Shown piece by piece: positions 9,914 to 18,109 of a DNA stretch of 64,000 nt. Under the pieces are notes generated by a model. It saw nothing but the letters and a program-made list of their open reading frames with translations, did not search any database and was not told the origin of the DNA. The stretch comes from Tepidaquicella sp964564635 (GTDB taxonomy: Bacteria > Bacteroidota > Ignavibacteria > Tepidaquicellales > Tepidaquicellaceae). Both the position numbers and the translations under genes were made by a program. The number at the start of each line of letters is the position of its first letter. Within the stretch, counting starts at the first letter, position 1. The stretch is from NCBI GenBank assembly GCA_964564635.1, contig CAZMAR010000004.1, positions 1-64,000 on the forward strand, read 5' to 3'.

Positions 9914-9915
9914 TT

Positions 9916-10653
9916 TTAATAATAAATTTGTTTTAAAAATAATGCTTTTCCTGGTACAAAGAAGGTCTTTATTCTTTCTCCTTTTAATATTTTTTGTTTT
10001 ACTGTTTCAATTTGGGCTTTTCCTCTACCGATATCTATTATACAACCAACTATTCCTCTAACCATTGAATGTAAAAATCTATCGGCTATTATTCTTATGA
10101 TTAATTCATTCTTTCTCAATTTATAGTCAAGTTTAAATATTCTACACTTAAAATTATACTTATCTATTTTATTCTTACATAAGGATTTAAAATATTCATT
10201 ATATTTTAAAAATTCAATGAATTCATCTACTAATTTGAAATCCAATTGATATTTTAGTAAGTAGTAATATTTATTTTCAATTGATTTCTTAAATAATGTT
10301 ATTTTATATATATATTCTCTTTTTCTTGCTGAATACCTTGCATGAAAATCTGAATTCACATTTTGTATCTTTTTTATTGTTATATCTGAAGGTAATATTC
10401 CATTTACTGAATGGAGAAACTTTTTTTTATCTATTTCCTTTGTTGAATAAAAGTTTGCACATTGATTGTATGCATTAACCTCTGCATCTGTTCTACCTGC
10501 TCCGATTATCTTAATATTCTCTCTCAGAATAGTTCCTATTGCATTTTCTAAATATTCTTGTATAGTTTCTTTGGTGTTATGTTGTTTCTGCCATCCTTTA
10601 TATCTCTCCCCGTCATATTCAATTATTATTTTATAATTATATTTCTTTTTCAT
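9916..10653 (-). CDS. truA: tRNA pseudouridine synthase A (TruA)
   Basis: It converts uridines 38-40 of the tRNA anticodon stem to pseudouridine. The 245-residue length fits TruA. The catalytic Asp56 lies in GAGRTDAEVNA (51-61). The usual reading is GAGRTDAGVHA, so Gly and His are replaced by Glu and Asn just after the catalytic residue, a mild divergence. The C-terminal half has FLHSMVRGIVG (about 195-205), the usual RNA-binding helix. It ends two bases before the next gene in this tight leftward operon and lies between two DUF5683 genes. Confidence 0.93.
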   Translation of the reverse strand: MKKKYNYKIIIEYDGERYKGWQKQHNTKETIQEYLENAIGTILRENIKIIGAGRTDAEVNAYNQCANFYSTKEIDKKKFLHSVNGILPSDITIKKIQNVNSDFHARYSARKREYIYKITLFKKSIENKYYYLLKYQLDFKLVDEFIEFLKYNEYFKSLCKNKIDKYNFKCRIFKLDYKLRKNELIIRIIADRFLHSMVRGIVGCIIDIGRGKAQIETVKQKILKGERIKTFFVPGKALFLKQIYY

Positions 10654-10671
10654 TTAATTTTTCACGGAATG

Positions 10672-11403
10672 TCAGAAAAATTTTGTTAATCTTATTTCTA
10701 ATCCATTTGGTTTACCATTAATAAAACTATTGAATCTGGAGTTAATTTTTACCTCTGTGGTATTATTTGTTAGAAGAAAAGCACTAACAGCACTAACTAT
10801 TCTGTTAATTATTAATCCAGCAGTAAATATCCTTTCACTATTATATATCCTTTCACTCTTTTTCCTTTGTTCATCGTATAACTCTCGGTTATTATTATAA
10901 TCCCAATTCCAGTAATGAGAATTTATATCATAAATTTTATCATATTCCCCTCTACTTAATCTGTAGTTATTATATTCATAAATATTATTGAACAAACCAA
11001 TATTGACAAAATAGTCATCATCTTTACCGTTTTTATTTATTCCCGAATGTACTACTGCAAAAGACCTTGAATCATCTCTAACTGCGTCACCATAAATATT
11101 AATTCCGACTATTCCTAACCATAGACCTGCTTCAGCGGTTAAAAAATATTTCCCTACATCCATTCTTCCAGCATAAAAATGTCCAGCACCGGGCAAAATT
11201 AATGATAAAACTGCAGAAATAGAAGGTGATTTTTCACTTAAAACATTGAAAGAAGTTTGTACCTCACTTTTCTTCTGATTTAATATTTCGTTTTTTAACT
11301 CTAATTTCCTGTTATCTAACGACTGTGAATAGTTCTCTTTATTTAATAATATTGAGATTAATAATATTGTTAATAAAAGTATTATTATTTTATTTTTTTT
11401 CAT
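10672..11403 (-). CDS. DUF5683-like exported protein, second copy
   Basis: This 243-residue protein of unknown function has an N-terminal hydrophobic segment (about 6-20) likely to be a signal peptide. The core ISAVLSLILPGAGHFYAG (about 60-77) and the following GKYFLTAEAGLWLG helix match the gene at 9014-9913 in order and spacing, so the two are paralogues that have diverged strongly elsewhere. The middle is rich in Asn, Tyr and Asp. Its start overlaps the end of dsbD by 14 bases, which points to translational coupling. Confidence 0.7.
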   Translation of the reverse strand: MKKNKIIILLLTILLISILLNKENYSQSLDNRKLELKNEILNQKKSEVQTSFNVLSEKSPSISAVLSLILPGAGHFYAGRMDVGKYFLTAEAGLWLGIVGINIYGDAVRDDSRSFAVVHSGINKNGKDDDYFVNIGLFNNIYEYNNYRLSRGEYDKIYDINSHYWNWDYNNNRELYDEQRKKSERIYNSERIFTAGLIINRIVSAVSAFLLTNNTTEVKINSRFNSFINGKPNGLEIRLTKFF

Positions 11404-13240
11404 TATTAATTAATTTCTCCATTTTAATTTTTAGTTCTTCTGCTGTTTCAAAGCCGGTAACTCTGAGAGATTTTATTTCATTACCTGATTTATCTAAGAA
11501 TGCAACTACAGGAAGCCCTTTAATATTAAACCTTTCCTGAATTATTGGATTACTTTTTGTTAAATCAACTTTTATGTTGGTAAATGATTTTGATAACTCA
11601 ATAATTTCAGGATTTCTATATGTTTCTTTATCTAACTGTTTACATTCTAAACACCAATCAGCATAAAAGTCTATCATTATTGGTCTATCTGCTTTTTTTA
11701 TTGCATCATCTATGACTTTTATATCATCAGTTAATATCCATTGTATAGTGTTACCGGATATTGTTTTTGATGTATTATGTTTTATTTGATATTCATCCGC
11801 AGTGGCTTTCAGATTGATTGTTCCAATTATTATTGCAGCAATTGCAAATATATATTTAATTTTTGTAAAGACTTTTGAGTTTGCTCCTTTGTTGTCTATT
11901 AAAATTAAATATAATCCTGCGAGAATAAAGTATGCATAAAATACAAAGTCTCCAATATCGTATGGTAATACAGGAATAAGATAATATAAAGCAACACCAA
12001 TTAAAATTAATCCAAAAATAATTTTCACGCCAATCATCCATTCACCTGATCTTGGTAATTTACTTAAAGAATTGGAAAAAGCAGCAAGTACAACATAAGG
12101 AGCTCCTAATCCAAGCGATAAAGTGCCAAATAATAATAAACCATATAAAGGCTTTCCAACTTGACCAACATGAATAAGCAGACTTAAAATAATAGGTCCG
12201 ATACAGGGAGCAGCAATAACTCCTACAAAAAGTCCCATAACAAAAGAACCAAAAAATCCTTTTCTTGTTTTTGAACCTGTAATTGTTAATTTTTGGGGCA
12301 TTCGGATTTCATATAGTCCGAACATACTCAATGACAGCAAAATAAAAATTAAAGCTATACCAACCAGCACAATGGGTTTCTGCATAAATTCTGCGAATAA
12401 TCCTCCTGTCAGAGCGGCAATTAATCCTAAAGCCGTGTATGTTATTGCCATTCCAATTGCATAAAACACACCAGATATTATGCTCTCTGATTTACTTTTA
12501 TTGGTTTGGCTACCAAAGTAGCTAATTGTTATTGGAATTAATGGATATATACAGGGTGTCAGATTTAATCCTAACCCACCAATAAAAATGAAAATCAAAG
12601 TCAGCAGGATACCCTCACTTTGAATCTTTTTAGTAATTTCATCTTCGCTTGATTCTTCTTGAGTGATTTCTCTGGTGCTTTCAATTTTCTCTGGGGATGT
12701 ACTGTATGTAATTGAAGGTTTTGAAAAATCTATTTTAGAAAATATTTCTTTATTAATTATTTCATTATTCTTATAATTTGTATCTACAATTATTTCACCT
12801 TTTATTTCGACAGTCTCAGGTAGGTCGCATACTTTATCATCGCAGGCTTGATAATGCATTGTGAATTTTATCGGATTAGAACCATGCAAAAGTTTATTTT
12901 TAGAAGTGATTTTTGAACCTATATAAATTGTACCTTCATATATATTAATCTTCAAGCCCTGAAAATCAAAAATTTTATCTTCTGGAAAATGAAGCGAATG
13001 TATGTTAAATCCCTCTGCATCAATAGCTATTGTTGTAGGGATAAAATTTGTATCAATTGGTTTATAAGAATTAATATGGTATCCATTTTTAATTGAAATT
13101 TTAAAAATGGGATATATTGTATCTGATGTATTGTATGTATTTTTATGGAAGAGTAAATCAACCTTTAGATGTTTTGTCTCCTGTGCGAAGGTAGAGATTA
13201 CTATTAACAATGCGAAAATAAAAATAATTATTTTTTTCAT
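11390..13240 (-). CDS. dsbD: Thiol:disulfide interchange protein DsbD
   Basis: This protein carries reducing power from cytoplasmic thioredoxin across the inner membrane. All three parts are visible in 616 residues. A signal peptide (1-19) precedes an N-terminal periplasmic domain with Cys133 and Cys138 (CDDKVC). A polytopic membrane core follows, with the redox cysteines in NLTPCIYPLIP and AAPCIGPI. The C-terminal thioredoxin-like domain has DWCLECKQ (Cys530, Cys533). It is first in the leftward operon with two DUF5683 genes and truA. The upstream gap is shared with the divergent small gene at 13439. Confidence 0.95.
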   Translation of the reverse strand: MKKIIIFIFALLIVISTFAQETKHLKVDLLFHKNTYNTSDTIYPIFKISIKNGYHINSYKPIDTNFIPTTIAIDAEGFNIHSLHFPEDKIFDFQGLKINIYEGTIYIGSKITSKNKLLHGSNPIKFTMHYQACDDKVCDLPETVEIKGEIIVDTNYKNNEIINKEIFSKIDFSKPSITYSTSPEKIESTREITQEESSEDEITKKIQSEGILLTLIFIFIGGLGLNLTPCIYPLIPITISYFGSQTNKSKSESIISGVFYAIGMAITYTALGLIAALTGGLFAEFMQKPIVLVGIALIFILLSLSMFGLYEIRMPQKLTITGSKTRKGFFGSFVMGLFVGVIAAPCIGPIILSLLIHVGQVGKPLYGLLLFGTLSLGLGAPYVVLAAFSNSLSKLPRSGEWMIGVKIIFGLILIGVALYYLIPVLPYDIGDFVFYAYFILAGLYLILIDNKGANSKVFTKIKYIFAIAAIIIGTINLKATADEYQIKHNTSKTISGNTIQWILTDDIKVIDDAIKKADRPIMIDFYADWCLECKQLDKETYRNPEIIELSKSFTNIKVDLTKSNPIIQERFNIKGLPVVAFLDKSGNEIKSLRVTGFETAEELKIKMEKLINNEKK

Positions 13241-13314
13241 AAATATTTAAATAATCTAACAATTTAAATTTAACATATATCAAATTCAACATAAAAATAT
13301 AATTTTCAAAAATA

Positions 13315-13346
13315 TTGACTTTTTTACTGTTTTTCAGTTATTTTTG
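13315..13346 (+). promoter_or_regulatory. Predicted Bacteroidetes-type promoter
   Basis: TTG at 13315-13317 is followed after 21 bases by TATTTTTG at 13339-13346, an exact match to the TAnnTTTG minus-7 element with the expected spacing from the minus-33 TTG. The predicted transcript would begin near 13352 and leave a leader of about 85 bases before the GTG start at 13439. The call rests on pattern match only. The host's sigma factor preference is inferred from lineage. Confidence 0.5.
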
Positions 13347-13438
13347 TATAGGAGAAAAATTAATCGTCATTATTTAAATTTATAATAATTATAAGTTTAA
13401 ATAATTATATGTTTTAAATTTAAACAAGGAGTATAAAA

Positions 13439-13693
13439 GTGAAACCTGTAACGAAATCAAAAACAACAAATAAGAATCCACTTGGTGACCTTATTGATGA
13501 TGAAGTATACGAAAAACTCAGAAAATTTAAGCTTCTTGATGAGAAAGCAATTAGAGATTATCGTATCAGACAAATGTATAAAGATATGAGGAGAGAAATG
13601 AGCGCTGGAGAGGCGATAGATAAGATTCAAGAAATGTTTCCTTATTTACAATTTGACACAATAAGAAAGATTGTTTATCAAGTTTCTAAATAA
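13439..13693 (+). CDS. Small basic protein of unknown function (84 residues)
   Basis: I do not recognise this protein. It starts at GTG, set by a perfect AAGGAG at 13426-13431 seven bases upstream, one of the few strong Shine-Dalgarno sites in the window. The sequence is highly charged with a Lys/Thr-rich N-terminus, then several predicted helices: LIDDEVYEKLRKFKLLDEKAIRDYRIRQMY is split by no membrane segment, and the tail EAIDKIQEMFPYLQFDTIRKIVYQVSK looks like a short helix-turn-helix-like end. There is no signal peptide and no cysteine. The gene has its own predicted promoter and a strong terminator, so it is a monocistronic unit. A small DNA- or RNA-binding protein is possible but is a guess. 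Confidence 0.75.
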   Translation: MKPVTKSKTTNKNPLGDLIDDEVYEKLRKFKLLDEKAIRDYRIRQMYKDMRREMSAGEAIDKIQEMFPYLQFDTIRKIVYQVSK

Positions 13694-13712
13694 ATTATTT
13701 GCAATGATTTAT

Positions 13713-13739
13713 AGCCGCATTTAAAGCGGCTTTTTTTTT
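13713..13739 (+). terminator. Rho-independent terminator
   Basis: AGCCGC at 13713-13718 pairs with GCGGCT at 13726-13731 across a 7-base loop, followed by a T run to 13739. It lies 20 bases after the stop of the small gene ending at 13693 and separates it from nadE, which starts 20 bases later. Confidence 0.88.
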
Positions 13740-13758
13740 ATTAAAATAATTTTTTGTT

Positions 13759-14523
13759 TTGGATTTTAATAAGATAGAAAAAAAGATTATTGATTTCATA
13801 CAGAAAGAGATTAATAGAATTGGGGTAAAAAATGCAGTAATTGGATTATCAGGAGGAATTGATTCTACGGTTTCTGCCTTTCTTTCTGCTAAAGCGCTTG
13901 GTAGTGAAAACCTATATTGTATTTCTCTTCCTTATAAAACAAGTAGTATTGATAGTAGAGAAGATGCAAAATTTATTGCTTCAATTCTTAAATGTAATTT
14001 TGAGGTTATTGATATATCACCTATGGTTGATGCATATATAAATAATTATGCAGGAAATGATATTTCTAATGTTAGAAAAGGAAATCTAATGGCACGAATG
14101 AGAATGATTGTTCTATATGATAAATCTGCTGAATACAATGCGGTTGTTGTTGGTACTGGAAATAAAACAGAATACCTTTTAGGTTATACGACTATCTATG
14201 GAGATAATGCTTGTGCATTCAATCCAATCGGTGATTTATATAAAACTCAAATATGGGAATTTGCAAAATATTTAAATATTCCGGAAAAGATAATAAATAA
14301 AAAACCTTCGGCTGATTTATGGCAGGGACAAACAGATGAAGGGGAAATGGGATTCACTTACAGGGAAGTTGATAAATATTTAATGGAAAAAGTTGATAAA
14401 AATAGATCAAAGGAAGAACTGATTCAATCAGGTTACAGTTTGGAATTTATTGAGAGAGTTGATGCTATGATTAAAAGAAATGAATTCAAAAGAAATCTTC
14501 CACCCATAGCAAAATTATTTTAA
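13759..14523 (+). CDS. nadE: NAD(+) synthase, ammonia-dependent type
   Basis: It amidates nicotinic acid adenine dinucleotide to NAD+. The PP-loop SGGIDS is at residues 31-36, with the family segments SLPYKTSS, GTGNKTEYLLGY and KPSADLWQGQTDE. At 254 residues it lacks the glutaminase domain, so it should use free ammonia. The start is TTG at 13759, since no ATG or GTG lies in frame before the PP-loop. The codon sits directly after the terminator of the preceding gene, so a promoter would have to overlap that hairpin. nadK, the next step to NADP, is also in the window at 41.7 kb. Confidence 0.92.
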   Translation: MDFNKIEKKIIDFIQKEINRIGVKNAVIGLSGGIDSTVSAFLSAKALGSENLYCISLPYKTSSIDSREDAKFIASILKCNFEVIDISPMVDAYINNYAGNDISNVRKGNLMARMRMIVLYDKSAEYNAVVVGTGNKTEYLLGYTTIYGDNACAFNPIGDLYKTQIWEFAKYLNIPEKIINKKPSADLWQGQTDEGEMGFTYREVDKYLMEKVDKNRSKEELIQSGYSLEFIERVDAMIKRNEFKRNLPPIAKLF

Positions 14524-14558
14524 TTAACAATTTGAATAATTATTTCAGAGATATATAA

Positions 14559-16259
14559 ATGAAAAATAAAAAAAGGTACTTATTATTATTATTTATTTTT
14601 CTTTTTGCTTGTGGGAATGAACAGATTACCCCTCAAAAATTATCGGAACAAAAAGTTAACTGGAAAATTAATTATGGAGCAGTTAGTTCAGCTGACGAAC
14701 TCGCTACGGAGGTTGGTATTAAAATACTCCAGGAGGGAGGGAATGCAATTGATGCTGCTGTGGGGGTTGGATTTGCACTGGCGGTTGTGTATCCGCAGGC
14801 AGGGAATCTTGGAGGTGGTGGATTTTTTGTAATTCATCTTAAAGATGGAAGAGATATTGCAATTGATTTTAGAGAAGTTGCACCTAATGATGCTCATAGA
14901 GATATGTTTCTTGATTCAAGCGGAAATGTCATAGAAGGATTAAGTACCAGTGGACATTTAGCATCTGCTGTGCCGGGATCACCAGCAGGTTTGCTTTATG
15001 CTTTAGAAAAGTATGGTACTATGTCGAGAGGGGATGTGATGAAATATGCAATTGAGCTTGCAGAAAATGGTTTTAAAATTAAAGATGGACTCGCTAACTC
15101 CTTAAATAGAAATCTTGATGATTTTAAAAAATTTAAAAGTACAAAAAAAATTTTCGGTAGGAAATTTAAAGCTGGTGATGTTTTAATTCAAAAAGATCTT
15201 GCTTATACATTAAAAAAGATTAGAGATGAAGGGAAAGATGGCTTTTATAAAGGTGATATTGCAGATAAAATTATTATGGAAATGAAAAATGGTGGCGGTA
15301 TAATTTCTTATAAAGACCTTGAGGAATACTCCGTGAAAGAAAGAGATGTAATTAGAGGAACATATAGGGGTTACGATATTGTTACAATGCCACCACCAAG
15401 TAGTGGTGGTATATGTCTTGTTTATTTACTTAACATTCTTGAAAATTTCAACTTATCTGATAATGAATTATTTTCCGCGGAAAATATTCATCTTATGGTT
15501 GAAGCGATGAGGAGAGTCTTTGCTGATAGAAGTGAACATTTAGGTGATGCTGATTTTTATCCTGTTCCTGTTGATGTTTTAACAAGTAAAGATTTTGCAA
15601 GAAAAATGTTTTCAGATTTTGATAGAAACCGGGCAACTCCAAGTTCTTCAATTACACCAGTAAAGATTAACAATGAAGGTGAAAATACTACTCATTATTC
15701 AGTTGCAGATAGGTTTGGTAACATAGTTGCTGTTACTACAACGATAAATGATATTTATGGAAGCAAAGTAATTGTTGATGGTGCAGGATTCTTTCTTAAC
15801 AATGAAATGGATGATTTTTCTATAAAACCTGGAGTGGCTAATATTTATGGTTTGTTAGGCGGAGTTGCAAATGAAATTCAACCTAAAAAACGCCCGCTTA
15901 GTTCAATGACCCCTACTATTGTGTTCAAAGATAAAAAGCCATTTCTCGTTCTTGGCTCTCCCGGTGGTAGCAAAATTATTACAACTGTATTACATACTAT
16001 TATTAGAGTTATTGATTTCGGATTATCACTTGATGAGGCGATTGACTTACCGAGATTTCATCACCAATGGTATCCAGATGAAATACAAATAGAAAGAGAG
16101 TTATTAGATGCCAAAACTCAGAAGAGATTAATGGAAATGGGTCACATAATTAAGCAGGTTTATAATTTTGGTAGAGTTGATGCAATTATGTTTTTAGATG
16201 ATAATACCGTAAAAGCGCATTCTGATATGAGAGGCTATGGAAAAGCAATTGTAAATTAA
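14559..16259 (+). CDS. ggt: Gamma-glutamyltransferase precursor, lipoprotein type
   Basis: It transfers or hydrolyses the gamma-glutamyl group of glutathione-like peptides outside the cytoplasm. The N-terminus has a lipoprotein signal with lipobox LFAC (Cys18). The 566 residues would be made as a precursor and self-cleave before Thr377 in the ENTTHYSVAD motif, which becomes the nucleophile. The GNLGGGGFF segment (82-90) and PLSSMTPTIV near the C-terminus are standard for the family. The stop lies three bases before the acyltransferase start, so the two are probably co-transcribed. Confidence 0.93.
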   Translation: MKNKKRYLLLLFIFLFACGNEQITPQKLSEQKVNWKINYGAVSSADELATEVGIKILQEGGNAIDAAVGVGFALAVVYPQAGNLGGGGFFVIHLKDGRDIAIDFREVAPNDAHRDMFLDSSGNVIEGLSTSGHLASAVPGSPAGLLYALEKYGTMSRGDVMKYAIELAENGFKIKDGLANSLNRNLDDFKKFKSTKKIFGRKFKAGDVLIQKDLAYTLKKIRDEGKDGFYKGDIADKIIMEMKNGGGIISYKDLEEYSVKERDVIRGTYRGYDIVTMPPPSSGGICLVYLLNILENFNLSDNELFSAENIHLMVEAMRRVFADRSEHLGDADFYPVPVDVLTSKDFARKMFSDFDRNRATPSSSITPVKINNEGENTTHYSVADRFGNIVAVTTTINDIYGSKVIVDGAGFFLNNEMDDFSIKPGVANIYGLLGGVANEIQPKKRPLSSMTPTIVFKDKKPFLVLGSPGGSKIITTVLHTIIRVIDFGLSLDEAIDLPRFHHQWYPDEIQIERELLDAKTQKRLMEMGHIIKQVYNFGRVDAIMFLDDNTVKAHSDMRGYGKAIVN

Positions 16260-16262
16260 AAA

Positions 16263-17027
16263 ATGATTAAATTAAGAGAAGATAAAAGCCCTTTCTTATT
16301 ATTTTTCTTAAAAAAGTATTTTAAAAGACTCTTAAGGAAGAATTTTCAATTTATTTTTTTAAAAAATAAAAAACTTTTTACAGATATATTAAATTACAGT
16401 AGAGATAAAAATATTCCAGTAATTTTGTGTTTAAATCATTCCAATTGGTGGGATGCACCGTTACTGATTTATTTAGCATATTGTTTTTTTAAATTAGATG
16501 GTTATTGTTTTATGGAATTGAAGCAATTGAAAGAGTATCCGTTTTTCAATAAAATTGGAGCAATTCCAATTGTAAAAGAAAATATCCGCTCTGCTTTTAA
16601 GTCTCTGAACTTTGCTGTTGATATAGCAAAAAATAAAAGTAAAGTTCTGGCTATTTTCCCGCAGGGGGAATTGGTAAAAAATTCAAAATTGTCTTTTAAA
16701 CTTCATTCCGGTCTTTCATTCCTGATTGAAAATTTGGAAAAGTGTATTTTAGTCCTTGGATATATTGACTACCGATTTTCTTTAAATAGAAAACCTAATA
16801 TTTATATTGATTTCTTTAAACATTATAATCTCGAAAAGAAGGATAATTATAGAAGAAAAGAATTTTTGAAAATTTTAGAATCAGATTATATTTATTATCA
16901 TCAGGAATTTGAATTAAAATTTTTGAATGAATACATAAGTGAATTTGAAACTATTTTAAGTGGAAAAAAATCTTTGATTGAAAAATCTTTTCCTATTAAA
17001 GCTAAAGTGGATAGTTCTTTATTTTAA
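16263..17027 (+). CDS. PlsC-type acyltransferase, possible CruD-like carotenoid glycoside acyltransferase
   Basis: This 254-residue acyltransferase has the HX4D motif NHSNWWD (His59, Asp64) and the FPQGE glycerol-phosphate-type motif at 132-136. The only strongly hydrophobic part is short, so it is probably membrane-associated and not polytopic. General phospholipid acyltransferases look similar. The reason to consider CruD, which adds a fatty acid to a carotenoid sugar, is the neighbourhood: its 3' end overlaps the convergent CrtC-like hydratase by 26 bases, and a CruC/CrtQ-like glycosyltransferase follows. Family assignment is firm; the carotenoid role is inference. Confidence 0.8.
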   Translation: MIKLREDKSPFLLFFLKKYFKRLLRKNFQFIFLKNKKLFTDILNYSRDKNIPVILCLNHSNWWDAPLLIYLAYCFFKLDGYCFMELKQLKEYPFFNKIGAIPIVKENIRSAFKSLNFAVDIAKNKSKVLAIFPQGELVKNSKLSFKLHSGLSFLIENLEKCILVLGYIDYRFSLNRKPNIYIDFFKHYNLEKKDNYRRKEFLKILESDYIYYHQEFELKFLNEYISEFETILSGKKSLIEKSFPIKAKVDSSLF

Positions 17028-18021
17028 GGTTTATAAATGGTTTGAAGAAAATTTTTGTCAATCGTGGTGGATATAAATATTCAGAAATCCCCCTACCTTC
17101 AAAATTCAAATTCTCATATCGAATTTTATATTCTGCTAAAAACCTAATATAAAAAGGACCATTATCTAATTTAATTCTATTTGTATTTATTAATGAAAAT
17201 GAATCGTTAATTATTTTAATTTCTTTACCATATTTTAAATGAAAATAATTATAACTTTCATTTTTAATGAATTCAAAATCTGATGATTCTTTAAGGCAAT
17301 CTGTTCCTTTATATAAACCAAAATACTTGTTATAGTTTCCTGATAATCCCTCAGTTATTAAGTATATAAATGTATAGTCATATTTATGAAATCTTCCCCA
17401 GTACCAATTTTTAATATCTGCAGGAATTGGATTTAATCCCCAGTTCTGGTCATTATATCCTGTGCCTGAAAATGAAATTTTCTGTTTTAACTTATTTTGA
17501 GAAATTACCGATATTTCTGCTGAAGCATAATATTTGATTAGGTTATGTTTCCAGAAATGTTTTACTGGCTCACTGTAAATATTTTTTTCTTTTCCTGTGG
17601 AAAAACCATTAGAAATTCTTATATCAGCATTTATATTTAATCTTCTATATGGATATTTTAATTTAAAATGCAAGTTGTACGAGTTGTTATCGCTCCTGGT
17701 AAATATTACATTATCATTATATGATATTACATTTTCATTTATTATGAGTGACCTGCTTTCAAATATGTAATGTAAATTGGCAATTTTTTTATTCTTTTTA
17801 TATAAACAAAATGAAACAGCAGGAAAGTTTTTAGATGTAATTTTTTTTATTAAATTTCCTTTTTTGAAGTTATAATAACTTTTAATATAATCATAATAAA
17901 ATGGGAATCTATTGTAAAGAATAATTACAAGTGAATAATCATTTTCTTCTGATATTAAATCGAAATATATCCACTCATAAGAACCAATTGTATCAGGTAT
18001 ATAAAATTTATTTAATTCCAA
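17002..18021 (-). CDS. CrtC-like carotenoid 1,2-hydratase (lipocalin fold)
   Basis: The segment GTGYNDQNWGLNPI followed by NWYWGRFH (residues 186-212) corresponds to the CrtC family signature (GYxDHNWG ... WYWGR) of hydroxyneurosporene synthase, which adds water to the psi end of an acyclic or monocyclic carotenoid. The 339-residue length and the beta-rich sequence before and after fit the two-lipocalin AttH/CrtC architecture. The usual His of DHNWG is Gln here (DQNWG). There is no signal peptide. It is convergent with the acyltransferase (26-base overlap) and divergent from the glycosyltransferase across 88 bases. AttH-family proteins of other function are the main alternative. Confidence 0.65.
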   Translation of the reverse strand: MELNKFYIPDTIGSYEWIYFDLISEENDYSLVIILYNRFPFYYDYIKSYYNFKKGNLIKKITSKNFPAVSFCLYKKNKKIANLHYIFESRSLIINENVISYNDNVIFTRSDNNSYNLHFKLKYPYRRLNINADIRISNGFSTGKEKNIYSEPVKHFWKHNLIKYYASAEISVISQNKLKQKISFSGTGYNDQNWGLNPIPADIKNWYWGRFHKYDYTFIYLITEGLSGNYNKYFGLYKGTDCLKESSDFEFIKNESYNYFHLKYGKEIKIINDSFSLINTNRIKLDNGPFYIRFLAEYKIRYENLNFEGRGISEYLYPPRLTKIFFKPFINLKIKNYPL

Positions 18022-18109
18022 TTTTAATATAAATTTTTGACTTTTTGTTTTCTTATGTTACTGACAAATTAATTAAAAGAAATTAAATTTTATATTAATT
18101 TTTTGCTGT

